Source of the DNA: Amedibacillus dolichus DSM 3991
GTDB lineage: Bacteria > Bacillota_I > Bacilli_A > Erysipelotrichales > Erysipelotrichaceae
Length of the DNA stretch: 64,000 nucleotides
Direction of reading: 5' to 3'
Assembly: GCF_000154285.1 (NCBI RefSeq)
Contig: NZ_DS483474.1
Coordinates: 301,127 to 365,126, forward strand
Part shown: piece by piece, positions 50,603 through 58,697 of the stretch
Position numbering within the stretch: the stretch's first letter is position 1
Layout of the letters: the number at the start of each line of letters is the position of its first letter
Notes under the pieces: generated by a model
What the model saw: the letters and a program-made list of their open reading frames with translations, nothing else
Database searches by the model: none
Told to the model about the DNA's origin: nothing
Position numbers and translations under genes: made by a program

Positions 50603-51828
50603 CTCTTAAATCGAAATGGGGCTAGGAATGGATAATAAGATTGAAAGTTGCTTGATGAACTGTAATTTTCTGCGGAGAAAACAGAAAGTGTGCCGGTATA
50701 AAGGATCTTTTCATTGTCAATAACTTGAATAAGGGTATCGTAAGCTTTGGGTTCCTTAAAATTGTGCCATAAAGTATAAATAATCCCATCTTGGTATAGG
50801 ATATCATCAATGCCATGCTTCTTTTCGATATTTTGTATGAAATCGCTAGCAACACTTTCTTCGATTCGCATAGTGGCAGTATTGATGATATAGAGCTTTC
50901 CGTTATGGATAAAGCACATATAAGCGTCATTTTGAAATACCTGTTCAATCGTTGAATCTCCCTCAAGGATAAGTTCATCTATTCTATTGGCGCTATGATC
51001 ATATTTTGTAAGATAAAGCTGATGATTTTTCTCACTGAATACAAGAAAATAGTTAGGGAATAAGCGGACACCTAAATAGTTATAAGACATATCCAACTTT
51101 TTAAGCTTTTCGATTGTATAGGCTTCCGTAAAGTTTTGATAAGCTTGCGAACGAAGCTCACTTAGGGAAACATCTTTTTTGCGTTTGACATGGTAGATAT
51201 AGTTTTGTCCTTTCATATTTTGATTGCTGAATGGAACAGTAAAGAAATCATCTTGTTCGAAATCAAAATTGCTTTGAATTTTTGAAGGTTCATCGAATGT
51301 TGTGGTAAGAGGGTCTGATGAGTAAATTTCTTTATCTTCACTTGCTATGGTATCGCTCGATTGAATGATTTGATGCTCATTGTCAGCTGTATAGTATAAA
51401 TCGGTTTTCAGGGAAAGATATTCATAAGGAAGCTTTGAGCCTTGTAAAGTAAGATAAATATCGGCTTTATCAATCTGTCTTGTATATTCAACATAGTCAT
51501 TTGTTTCTGTTTCCTCTTTTATTTTCCAATCGGTAATAGTCTTGCAGTTATCTTTGCAGTAATATTCTAAATAAGCAGTCGATTCGCTATCCTCATCATA
51601 ATATTTTTGTATGGAATGATGTTCTTTTGTATTTTCATCAAAGGAAATGAGAACGTAATTGTTATGGATATTGACATAGCTTGCAAAAGAAATTCCTTTT
51701 AATATATTGCGATCGCCTTCGACATCTTTTATGGAAGAGGTCGCTTGTTTTGTGTAAAGCAGTGGTGTAAACATACATACGATACTGCATAGAATAACTA
51801 CGCTTAAGAAAATAGATGTTTTTTTCAT
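50599..51828 (-). CDS. Membrane-anchored extracellular protein of the ABC unit
   Basis: A 409-residue protein with one N-terminal anchor helix (TSIFLSVVILCSIVCMFTPL) and a long extracytoplasmic domain. The domain is beta-rich with repeated Tyr/Asp strands (YLSLKTDLYYTADNEHQIIQ, LFPNYFLVFSEKNHQLYLT), suggestive of a beta-propeller. No enzyme motif is seen. It may be a substrate-binding or sensing part of the transporter. The start is ATG 51828, in an ATGA overlap with the upstream permease and with AAAGGAGGAAG in front; a Met seven codons earlier is rejected. Its 3' end overlaps the next permease by 4 bp. Confidence 0.72.
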   Translation of the reverse strand: MKKTSIFLSVVILCSIVCMFTPLLYTKQATSSIKDVEGDRNILKGISFASYVNIHNNYVLISFDENTKEHHSIQKYYDEDSESTAYLEYYCKDNCKTITDWKIKEETETNDYVEYTRQIDKADIYLTLQGSKLPYEYLSLKTDLYYTADNEHQIIQSSDTIASEDKEIYSSDPLTTTFDEPSKIQSNFDFEQDDFFTVPFSNQNMKGQNYIYHVKRKKDVSLSELRSQAYQNFTEAYTIEKLKKLDMSYNYLGVRLFPNYFLVFSEKNHQLYLTKYDHSANRIDELILEGDSTIEQVFQNDAYMCFIHNGKLYIINTATMRIEESVASDFIQNIEKKHGIDDILYQDGIIYTLWHNFKEPKAYDTLIQVIDNEKILYTGTLSVFSAENYSSSSNFQSYYPFLAPFRFKR

Positions 51829-52556
51829 TTTGGCTTCCTCCTTTTCCATAGAAAGCTGGATTTTAAAATCAGCGGGTGTAAAGTGAGAAGGGCAAGAGCA
51901 GAAAGTAAAGGCATGATTTCAAATAACTCTGTTAATTGATTTTCTATTTTGCATATCCAATTAAATAAGAATATGAGTGCAAGCATGCTTATATAAAGGA
52001 GGCTATTGCGTTCGTATTTGTCAGAATCCTTCCCTAGCAGTAAAAAGACACTGATACATGTGAGGTTGATTAAGGTTAAAAGATCAAATAGAAGGGTGTT
52101 CCAAGTCATTGGAAGATAGGTTGCGCTAGTAGTATTTGAAAGCATAAAGAATAAATAGGAATGTTCTTGAAAAGGTTGTTGATTACGAAGTAAAAAATAC
52201 AAAAGGGTCCAAGCAATGATATTTGCACAAAATAATCCAAGGTAACTTATGAATTGAAACAGCAGCTCGCTATATAGGAAAGAGGTTTTAGCTATTGGAA
52301 GCAAGCGAATCCTAGTCAATCCACCTTTGTTCATAAATGTTTTATAACGCTTATGATGAAGGATAAACAGAACGAGAAAGCCGAGGTATAAGATAATCAT
52401 CATAAGAGGATTAGGGAATCCTACGTTTGTATTCATGACATTGATGTTCATTAAGACAAGAAGTGGCTGAAATATGAGAATAAAGAAATATAAAATAAGA
52501 ATGTGTTTGATATATGGTGCTGAGGTATTTTCTATGAATAATCGAATTTCTTTCAT
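51825..52556 (-). CDS. ABC transporter permease-like membrane protein
   Basis: A 243-residue membrane protein with six predicted membrane segments and short loops, without a recognised motif. Segments occur near 20-38, 50-68, 98-120, 137-160, 170-190 and 212-230. As the first structural gene after the GntR regulator and before the anchored protein, it is probably the second permease of the exporter. AGGAGAAT precedes the ATG. A palindromic operator lies just upstream at 52571-52590. Confidence 0.75.
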   Translation of the reverse strand: MKEIRLFIENTSAPYIKHILILYFFILIFQPLLVLMNINVMNTNVGFPNPLMMIILYLGFLVLFILHHKRYKTFMNKGGLTRIRLLPIAKTSFLYSELLFQFISYLGLFCANIIAWTLLYFLLRNQQPFQEHSYLFFMLSNTTSATYLPMTWNTLLFDLLTLINLTCISVFLLLGKDSDKYERNSLLYISMLALIFLFNWICKIENQLTELFEIMPLLSALALLTLHPLILKSSFLWKRRKPK

Positions 52557-52570
52557 ACTATTCTCCTTTC

Positions 52571-52590
52571 TGTATTATATGTATAATACA
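52571..52590. promoter_or_regulatory. Operator 2 for the GntR (YtrA-type) regulator
   Basis: TGTATTAT-ATGT-ATAATACA is a perfect 8-bp inverted repeat with a 4-bp centre, between gntR and the first permease gene. It shares the TGTATTATAT...AATACA core with the operator at 53000-53023, so one regulator likely binds both. Confidence 0.6.
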
Positions 52591-52608
52591 CTAGATGGAA
52601 ATAAAAAA

Positions 52609-52980
52609 TCAGTTATTCCATGCTTCCGTTAGTAACGAAATGGTTTGTTGGAAGTCTAATCCACTGCTTTGGCATTCTTTTACAAAGCGGTGAACAGTTT
52701 CTTTGATCATTTCCTCATGCAGCTTTTTCAAGACTTCTTCATTAACGATTACAACGCTTTTAACATTGCTGATGGTCTTGATGATTCCTTCATCTTCTAG
52801 CTGTTTATAAGCTTTTTGTACGGTGTTTGGATTGATGGATAGCTGCATGGCTAATTCTCGGCGGCTAGGTAGTTCTTCATAATGTGTAAGTTCATTTGAT
52901 AAAATTGATTTTTTGATATAGCGGCTTAACTGTGGATAGACCGGTTCTTTTTTATTAAATTGAATATCCTTGAAATTCAT
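52609..52980 (-). CDS. GntR-family regulator, YtrA subfamily
   Basis: A 123-residue regulator. The winged helix is clear: PVYPQLSRYIKKSILSNELT, LPSRRELAMQLSINPNTVQK and AYKQLEDEGIIKT. The effector part is very short (about 45 residues), as in the YtrA subfamily that controls ABC exporters induced by wall-active agents. It precedes the five-gene ABC unit. Two palindromes (53000-53023 and 52571-52590) flank it, which fits autoregulation and control of the operon. The start is ATG 52980 with AAAGAGGTGG upstream. Confidence 0.9.
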   Translation of the reverse strand: MNFKDIQFNKKEPVYPQLSRYIKKSILSNELTHYEELPSRRELAMQLSINPNTVQKAYKQLEDEGIIKTISNVKSVVIVNEEVLKKLHEEMIKETVHRFVKECQSSGLDFQQTISLLTEAWNN

Positions 52981-52999
52981 GCGCAACCACCTCTTTCTA

Positions 53000-53023
53000 A
53001 GTGTATTATATATACAATACACT
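53000..53023. promoter_or_regulatory. Operator 1 for the GntR (YtrA-type) regulator
   Basis: Perfect inverted repeat AGTGTATT-N8-AATACACT in the gntR promoter region; the centre is ATATATAC. Same core as the operator at 52571-52590. Confidence 0.65.
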
Positions 53024-53127
53024 AGAGTGTCAATAAAAGGGATATATTTTATTTAAAATAAGGAATAAAGGAGGATTTGTCATACATAGTGCTTGATTTC
53101 AATAGTTATTTTTATACGTAATTATTA

Positions 53128-53178
53128 CATTACAATGCGAAAATTATATGAAAATTAAAAGTTTTCGCATTATAATGC
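53128..53178. promoter_or_regulatory. Inverted repeat before the AAA ATPase gene
   Basis: CATTACAATGCGAAAA (53128-53143) faces TTTTCGCATTATAATG (53162-53177), 15 of 16 matched. The right arm contains the perfect 12-bp palindrome GCATTATAATGC (53167-53178). Located about 60 bp before the GTG start; a likely operator pair. Confidence 0.45.
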
Positions 53179-53236
53179 AAAAACTTTGGGATATTACGCT
53201 ATGATTGTGTATTATAAAGAATAAGGAGATACGGTT

Positions 53237-54226
53237 GTGATTATTCAGCGTGAACAGTATTTCAATAAATTGAAAGCATTGAAGGATAAAAAAATAATAA
53301 AGGTAGTTACAGGTATTAGACGTTGTGGGAAAACAACCTTACTAAATATTTTTCAAGACTATTTGCGTTCAAGTGGTGTAACTGATGAACAGATAATATC
53401 AATCAATTTCGAAGATTTGGACTTTGAAGAATATCGTGATTATAAGAAGCTGTATGCTTACTTAAAAAGTAGGCTTGTCAGTGGAAAGATGACATATATA
53501 TTTTTAGATGAAATTCAGCATGTAGAGGATTTTCCTAAAGTTGTTGATAGCTTATATATTAAAGATTATGTAGATTTATATATTACAGGTTCGAATGCTT
53601 ATATGCTTTCCTCAGAGATTGCAACGTTAATTTCAGGAAGATATATTCAAATTGAAATGCTACCATTATCGTTTAAAGAATATATGATAAGTACGGGGGA
53701 TATGACCAATAAGGCTGAAAAGTATATAGAGTATTTAGAAAACAGTGCATTTCCCTATACGATTGAATTAAAGGATCAGCCCGAGCAAATAAAGGATTAT
53801 TTGGAGGGCATTTATAATACGATTGTGTTAAAGGATATTGTTAATAGGAAAAAGATAACAGATGTTATGATGTTGAAAAGTGTTTTGCGCTATGTATTTG
53901 ATAATATAGGAAATCCATTATCTTCAAAAAAAATAGCAGATACAATGACTAGAAATGGAAGAAAGGTGGATTCTCGGACAATTGAGAAATATTTGGAAGC
54001 TTTCATGGAAAGCTATATTGTTTACAAGGCAAAACGCTATAATATTAAGGGAAAACAATATTTAAAAACATTGGAAAAATATTATGTTGTAGATATCGGC
54101 TTACGCTATATGCTGCTTGGAAATCGGAGTTTCCCAAACAAAAGGATATTAAGAAATAACCTGTGTTTACCTGCTTGCAAAAACATAATATTCCAATTAG
54201 GGAGAGATACTACGAGATTATCATAG
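53237..54226 (+). pseudogene. AAA ATPase (AAA_14/DUF4143), 5' part, interrupted by the 8.8-kb element
   Basis: GTG 53237, with ATAAGGAG 8 bp upstream, begins an AAA_14 ATPase: Walker A GIRRCGKTT (26-34), Walker B YIFLDEIQHV, and the DUF4143 C-terminal domain (RYVFDNIGNPLSSKKIADTM, YIVYKAKRYNIKGKQYL). The genuine protein is readable to about LLGNRS (54128). The last 33 residues or so come from the inserted element. The true C terminus resumes at 62941. Full-length relatives run to about 400 residues; here the two parts give about 297 and 61, and the end is lost to an IS. Function of the family is unknown. Confidence 0.88.
54106..54145. repeat. Left junction (attL) of the integrative element
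   Basis: Host reading frame GGAAATCGG meets element DNA AGTTTCCC. The core CGGA (54125-54128) including GA is shared with the right junction at 62938-62941. Confidence 0.75.
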
Positions 54227-54237
54227 TATCTCTTTTT
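54203..54237 (+). terminator. Terminator near the left end of the element
   Basis: Stem AGAGATACTA / TAGTATCTCT (54203-54212 and 54224-54233) with T run on the + strand. It would stop transcription coming in from the split host gene. Confidence 0.75.
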
Positions 54238-54296
54238 GATACCAAACCCTATTACACATAAAATATTGATTTAAAGCTATTATATAGAGAATTAAA

Positions 54297-55217
54297 TTAT
54301 TTTGATTTGTTTGAATGGAACATTCGATATTCTGTTGGCAAAACATCATAATATCCCTTAAAAGTTTTAGAAAATTTACTTTGGCTTTCGTAACCTACTT
54401 CTTTTGCAATTTCCTTTATACTTTTTGGTGTCTCTATTAGCAAACGGGTTGCCATTTTCATTCGGTGTTCTTTTATATGTGAGGCAATAGAAGTACCGTA
54501 TACAGCTTTAAAGACGGACTTTAATGTAGTAGGATTGATAAGATACTTGCGTGCCGTTTCATCTATTGTTATCCGTTGGCTTATATTATCCAACAGGTAT
54601 TTGTGTATACTACGAACAAGTTCAACTTGTTCAGATTGATATTCAGACAATCGGTTTTCTGTATCGAAGGATAATTTACTTAGATACAGTAAGAGTTCTA
54701 TCACTTTTATTCGCCAATACGCAAGTTGAAATTCTTTTGGCTGATGATAGAATGATGAAAAGATAGCGTCTGTTTCTTCATTACCAATAAAAGCTGAAAA
54801 ATTTCCATCTTTACAAAATTTATCAAGTATACTATTTCCTGTAATCCCAGTATTTTTTAATAATTCTGGCGGTTCTTCTGAAAGGGTATTTAAGTCAATA
54901 TAAATGGTAATCCCCTCATAGTATTCATTAGGTAAAGTTATTGTAGAGTTAGAACAATATTCCATTGTATGTAATGAAAAATCATGTTCCCCTAAGCAAA
55001 CGCTATTTCCATTAGACATTTTCCACCCAATTCTTCCCTTATGGCAGTAATTGATTTCTAAAATATGTCTTAATGGCTCATGCGTATCAGTATGTTTGTT
55101 GCCAGTTAATGACATAAAAGCAAGTTTTATACCTTTGTATAAATCATAACTAACTATATGATATTTATTAGAAAGTTCTTGAATACTTTTTTCTAATGGT
55201 GCGATTTTGTTGCTCAT
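54297..55217 (-). CDS. AraC-family transcriptional regulator
   Basis: A 306-residue regulator. The C-terminal double HTH is intact: RITIDETARKYLINPTTLKS, then VFKAVYGTSIASHIKEHRMK and KSIKEIAKEVGYESQSKFSK with the end TFKGYYDVLPTEYR. The N-terminal part is a cupin-like ligand domain. It is the outermost cargo gene of the element at its left end. The target is unclear: no transporter lies divergent to it. It ends about 60 bp from the terminator near attL. It may control the metal cassette or an unlinked efflux gene. Confidence 0.9.
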   Translation of the reverse strand: MSNKIAPLEKSIQELSNKYHIVSYDLYKGIKLAFMSLTGNKHTDTHEPLRHILEINYCHKGRIGWKMSNGNSVCLGEHDFSLHTMEYCSNSTITLPNEYYEGITIYIDLNTLSEEPPELLKNTGITGNSILDKFCKDGNFSAFIGNEETDAIFSSFYHQPKEFQLAYWRIKVIELLLYLSKLSFDTENRLSEYQSEQVELVRSIHKYLLDNISQRITIDETARKYLINPTTLKSVFKAVYGTSIASHIKEHRMKMATRLLIETPKSIKEIAKEVGYESQSKFSKTFKGYYDVLPTEYRMFHSNKSK

Positions 55218-55225
55218 AATATTAT

Positions 55226-55603
55226 TTACTCCTTATGTTCAGGGCAGGTAATCATCAAAATTTTTTCAATCATTTTATGTAACAATACACTCTGCTCTGT
55301 ATTTGCTGACTTATAGTAAACCTCTTTCCCTACCCGTCTGCTAGATACTAAATCTTTGTTTCGTAACTCTCTAAGATGATGGGATATGGCAGGACTTGTC
55401 ATTTTCATCATTGCAGATAGATTTAGAACACATTCCTCACAATGACATAAAAGCCAAAATAAACGAATACGTGTAGGATCACTTAATTGTTTAAATAATT
55501 CTGAAACTATTTGAAAGTGTTGAATATCATTAAGTTGTTCTAATAACTCAGTATTATCTATTTCGTTATGATGATTATGTGGTAACTTCATATAAGACAT
55601 ATA
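55226..55603 (-). CDS. ArsR/SmtB-family metal sensor (CadC-like)
   Basis: A 125-residue ArsR-type repressor. The winged helix is FKQLSDPTRIRLFWLLCHCE with the CHCEECVLN motif in the alpha-3 region, the position of metal-binding Cys pairs in CadC. The recognition helix is AMMKMTSPAISHHLRELRNK. The N terminus has HNHH, possibly a second metal site. It is divergent from the HMA gene, with a shared control region holding a 9-bp dyad. It is likely the sensor for Cd, Zn or Pb that lifts repression of the efflux pump. The start is ATG 55603 with AAAGGAAG upstream. Confidence 0.88.
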   Translation of the reverse strand, partial: YMSYMKLPHNHHNEIDNTELLEQLNDIQHFQIVSELFKQLSDPTRIRLFWLLCHCEECVLNLSAMMKMTSPAISHHLRELRNKDLVSSRRVGKEVYYKSANTEQSVLLHKMIEKILMITCPEHKE

Positions 55604-55673
55604 CAATCTTCCTTTCATTTTGCTCTGTTTAGAAATGTGTTTCGCCCATTTAGTAGGTAATCACATATCTCTG

Positions 55674-55736
55674 TTGACTTTAGGTTATGAGAGAATTATA
55701 CTACAGTCATAACAATTAAACAAGTGCTTAATTGTT
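55674..55736 (+). promoter_or_regulatory. Promoter and ArsR operator of the metal-efflux operon
   Basis: TTGACT (55674-55679), 17-bp spacer, TATACT (55697-55702) read to the right. Immediately downstream lies the perfect dyad AACAATTAA-N8-TTAATTGTT (55711-55736), covering the expected start site. This is typical ArsR-family repression placement. Confidence 0.75.
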
Positions 55737-55778
55737 GAATGGAAGTTTAAATAACAATCACGAAAGGAGATATTTATC

Positions 55779-55997
55779 ATGAAAAAAACTTACAAAATCG
55801 AAGTTGACTGTGCAAACTGTGCAAATCTTATGGAGGATGCAGCAAAAAAGACAGCTGGAGTAGCAAATGCAACTGTAAACTTTATGACACAAAAAATGAT
55901 TGTAGAGTTTGAAGATGGAAAAGAACCAAAAGCAGTTATGAATGATGTTTTAAAGGCTTGCAAAAAGGTAGAGCCAGATTGTGAGATTGAACTTTAG
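55779..55997 (+). CDS. Heavy-metal-associated (HMA) domain protein
   Basis: A 72-residue one-domain protein. It reads MKKTYKIEVDCANCANLMED, with a metal-binding CxxC as CANC (Cys11, Cys14), and the ferredoxin-like HMA fold through VNFMTQKMIVEFEDG. HMA domains usually sit at the N terminus of P-type ATPases. Here the ATPase gene lacks one and this protein is separate, so it may hand metal to the pump. GAAAGGAGA precedes the ATG. A hairpin separates it from the ATPase gene by about 90 bp, perhaps to give more of this protein than of the pump. Confidence 0.9.
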   Translation: MKKTYKIEVDCANCANLMEDAAKKTAGVANATVNFMTQKMIVEFEDGKEPKAVMNDVLKACKKVEPDCEIEL

Positions 55998-56004
55998 AAA
56001 AAAC

Positions 56005-56029
56005 GCACCCCTAAATACAAAAGGGGTGC
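56005..56029 (+). other. Intercistronic hairpin between HMA and ATPase genes
   Basis: Perfect stem GCACCCCT / AGGGGTGC (56005-56012 and 56022-56029) with a 9-nt loop but no T run. It could stabilise the 5' cistron or partly terminate transcription. Confidence 0.55.
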
Positions 56030-56089
56030 AAATTTAAAAAGATTATATGAATAATTAAACATATATAAAATAAATAGGAGGAATGGACT

Positions 56090-57976
56090 GTGAATAAGAA
56101 GCAGAAAAAAATGTTGACAAGAATTATTATTGCGGCAGTTATGATTATTGCTTTGAATTTGATACAGGTAACAGGAATTGTGCAACTATTACTTTACTTG
56201 GCAACATATTTAATAATCGGCTATGATATTTTAAAGAAAGCAGGCAAAGGAATTATAAACCGACAAGTTTTTGATGAAAACTTTTTAATGGCAGTGGCAA
56301 CAGTGGGAGCTTTTGCACTAGCAATTTACTCTGGAAGTGGAGATTACAATGAAGCAATCGCTGTTATGTTATTCTATCAAATTGGAGAATTATTCCAGAG
56401 TTACGCAGTAGGAAAAAGCCGTAAAAATATTAGTGCGTTGATGGATATTCGACCAGATTATGCAAATGTAGAAAGAAATGGAAAACTAGAAAAAGTAGAC
56501 CCTGACGAAGTCGGTATAGAAAGTATAATTGTCGTTCAGCCTGGAGAAAAAGTTCCATTAGATGGTATTGTAATAGAGGGTTCATCTAGCCTTAATACAA
56601 GTGCATTAACAGGTGAAAGTTTACCTCGTGATGTAAAACAAGGCGATGAAATTATCAGTGGTTGTATCAATATGACAGGGGTTTTAAAAATTCAGACAAC
56701 AAAAGAATTTGGCGAATCAACAGTTTCAAAAATTTTAGAGCTTGTAGAAAATTCAAGTTCCAGAAAATCTAAATCAGAGAACTTTATTTCTAAATTTGCA
56801 AGAGTATATACCCCAGCAGTATGTTATGGTGCATTAGCGTTGGCGTTATTGCCACCATTAGTACAAATGTTGTTCTTAGGTCAAACAGCACAATGGGGAG
56901 TATGGATTTACAGAGCCCTTACTTTCCTTGTAATTAGTTGTCCATGTGCATTGGTTATCAGTATACCGCTTAGCTTTTTTGCAGGTATCGGTGGTGCAAG
57001 TAAAGAAGGGGTGTTGATTAAAGGTTCTAATTATATGGAAACTTTATCACAAGCAAAATATGTAGTATTTGACAAAACAGGAACTTTGACACAAGGAGTA
57101 TTTGAAGTAAGTGCTGTTCATCACAATGAGATGGAAGAAAAGAAACTTTTGGAATATGCTGCTTTAGCAGAATGTGCGTCTTCTCATCCAATCAGTAAGA
57201 GCTTGCAAAAAGCCTATGGGAAAGAGATAGACCGTAGCAGAGTTTCTGATATAAAGGAAATCAGTGGACATGGAATTATTGCAAAAGTAGATGGTCATGA
57301 GGTAGCTGCTGGAAACAGCAAACTTATGAAACAAATAGGTGTGGAGTATTATGATTGTCATAGAGTTGGAACAATCATTCACATGGCAATCAATGGTGAA
57401 TATGCTGGACATATCGTAATTTCCGATATTTTAAAGCCACATTCAAAAGAAGTGATTGCAGAATTGAAAAAAGCTGGTGTAGAAAAAACAGTAATGCTTA
57501 CAGGAGACGCTAAACGTGTTGCAGACCAAGTGGCTCAATCGCTTGGAATTGATGAAGTATATAGCGAATTACTTCCAGCAGATAAAGTGTCAAAAGTTGA
57601 AGAACTACTTTCTGTAAAAGCAGAGAAAGATAAACTTGCCTTTGTTGGAGACGGAATTAATGACGCACCTGTATTGACTCGTGCAGATATTGGTATTGCA
57701 ATGGGAGCGATGGGTTCTGATGCGGCGATTGAAGCTGCTGATGTCGTTCTTATGGATGATGACCCACTAAAAATTTCTAAAGCAATCAAGATTTCGAGAA
57801 AATGCCTTAGAATTGTATATCAGAATATCATCTTTGCATTGGTTATCAAATTTGCATGTCTTGGACTAGGTGCAATAGGTATTGCAAATATGTGGTTTGC
57901 TATTTTCGCAGATGTTGGTGTCATGATTATTGCAATATTAAATGCTATTAGAGCATTAAGAGTGCATAATTTATAA
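56090..57976 (+). CDS. cadA: P1B-type heavy-metal ATPase (Cd/Zn/Pb exporter, CadA/ZntA-like)
   Basis: A 628-residue P-type ATPase. Signature blocks: TGES at 174-177, the metal-site CPC at 284-286 in the membrane, phosphorylation DKTGT with Asp328, and GDGINDAPVLTRADIGIAMG. The CPC plus the C-terminal helices LGLGAIGIANMWFAI-like pattern fits Zn/Cd/Pb pumps. It lacks the usual N-terminal metal-binding domain, which the separate 72-residue HMA gene supplies. The start is GTG 56090 with AGGAGG 9 bp upstream; the nearby ATG 56083 leads to an immediate stop. The next ArsR gene begins 5 bp after its end. Confidence 0.95.
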   Translation: MNKKQKKMLTRIIIAAVMIIALNLIQVTGIVQLLLYLATYLIIGYDILKKAGKGIINRQVFDENFLMAVATVGAFALAIYSGSGDYNEAIAVMLFYQIGELFQSYAVGKSRKNISALMDIRPDYANVERNGKLEKVDPDEVGIESIIVVQPGEKVPLDGIVIEGSSSLNTSALTGESLPRDVKQGDEIISGCINMTGVLKIQTTKEFGESTVSKILELVENSSSRKSKSENFISKFARVYTPAVCYGALALALLPPLVQMLFLGQTAQWGVWIYRALTFLVISCPCALVISIPLSFFAGIGGASKEGVLIKGSNYMETLSQAKYVVFDKTGTLTQGVFEVSAVHHNEMEEKKLLEYAALAECASSHPISKSLQKAYGKEIDRSRVSDIKEISGHGIIAKVDGHEVAAGNSKLMKQIGVEYYDCHRVGTIIHMAINGEYAGHIVISDILKPHSKEVIAELKKAGVEKTVMLTGDAKRVADQVAQSLGIDEVYSELLPADKVSKVEELLSVKAEKDKLAFVGDGINDAPVLTRADIGIAMGAMGSDAAIEAADVVLMDDDPLKISKAIKISRKCLRIVYQNIIFALVIKFACLGLGAIGIANMWFAIFADVGVMIIAILNAIRALRVHNL

Positions 57977-57981
57977 TTTAG

Positions 57982-58287
57982 ATGAAAATGCAAAAACTTA
58001 TTATAGAAGATTGCTTGCAATTGGTGGAATTTTTCAAAACGCTGGGAGATTTTACAAGATTAAGGATAGTGCTTGAATTAAAAACAAAAAGATGTGTTGG
58101 AGAATTAGCGGAAGAATTAGAGATGTCTCATTCAGCAGTCTCCCACCAATTAAATATATTAAAAGCTAATGGTATAGTAAAAAGTCAAAGACAAGGAAAA
58201 TACATTTACTATATAGTGCAAGATGAATATGTACAAAATGCTATCGAAAGGTGCAAAACTTTGTTTGATAAGGAGTATTGTTTGTAA
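57982..58287 (+). CDS. ArsR/SmtB-family regulator, second copy
   Basis: A 101-residue ArsR-type repressor: FFKTLGDFTRLRIVLELKTK, recognition helix ELEMSHSAVSHQLNILKANG, and a C-terminal Cys-containing helix (AIERCKTLFDKEYCL). It has only one Cys near helix 3 (KRCVGE), unlike the CHCEEC of the first ArsR, so its metal specificity may differ. It is 5 bp after the ATPase, at the 3' end of the cassette; two ArsR genes thus bracket the efflux genes. The ribosome site is weak (GATGA). A strong terminator follows. Confidence 0.88.
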   Translation: MKMQKLIIEDCLQLVEFFKTLGDFTRLRIVLELKTKRCVGELAEELEMSHSAVSHQLNILKANGIVKSQRQGKYIYYIVQDEYVQNAIERCKTLFDKEYCL

Positions 58288-58347
58288 TATTTAAGATTAA
58301 ACAAGATGGATATAAGAAATGAATAGAAAGACGGAGTGATCCAGACA

Positions 58348-58386
58348 CGGCGGTGGGAAAATCTCTTAGATTTTTCCGCCGTTTTT
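58348..58386 (+). terminator. Terminator of the metal-efflux operon
   Basis: Long G+C-rich stem with CGGCGG and GGGAAAATCT pairing AGATTTTTCC and GCCG (58348-58381), followed by TTTTT. Confidence 0.88.
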
Positions 58387-58429
58387 AGTGGCTGGTTCAC
58401 TTCGGCAGTTGAGCGAGCTTGCGAGCGAA

Positions 58430-58470
58430 CATCAAGCCCCCGTTATCTAACAAGGGGGGCAAAAAAACAA
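58430..58470 (+). other. Origin of transfer (oriT), Tn916/ICEBs1 type
   Basis: GCCCCC-GTTATCTAACAA-GGGGGC (58436-58460) matches the known oriT of Tn916 and ICEBs1, which consists of a C-run and a G-run around (C)TAACA. It lies upstream of the cognate-type relaxase, the right order for these elements. An upstream GAGCGAGCTTGCGAGCG stretch (58411-58427) forms further dyads. The nick position is not read from the sequence. Confidence 0.72.
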
Positions 58471-58585
58471 GAGACAATATACACTACTAAGCGGAAAACG
58501 CTGTATTTACAAGGCAAAACTGCATTTTACATGGTGTGATATAAATTATGCCGTTATCACTTGGAAAAATTGAATAAGGCATAAG

Positions 58586-58679
58586 AAAGACAGTTGATTT
58601 CAAACGAGAAATTGATTGTCTTTTTCTTTTGCAGAAATTTAAGTATAGGCAATTATCAAATATGGTAGTTGCCTTTTTT
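58586..58679 (+). promoter_or_regulatory. Two terminator-like hairpins before the relaxase gene
   Basis: AAAGACA / TGTCTTT (58586-58592 and 58617-58623) with TTTTTC, then GGCAATTA / TAGTTGCC with a T run (58648-58679), ending just before the ribosome site. This looks like the attenuator-type leader upstream of orf20 in Tn916 relatives. It would keep relaxase levels low. Confidence 0.6.
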
Positions 58680-58697
58680 GATTGGAGGAATTGAAGA

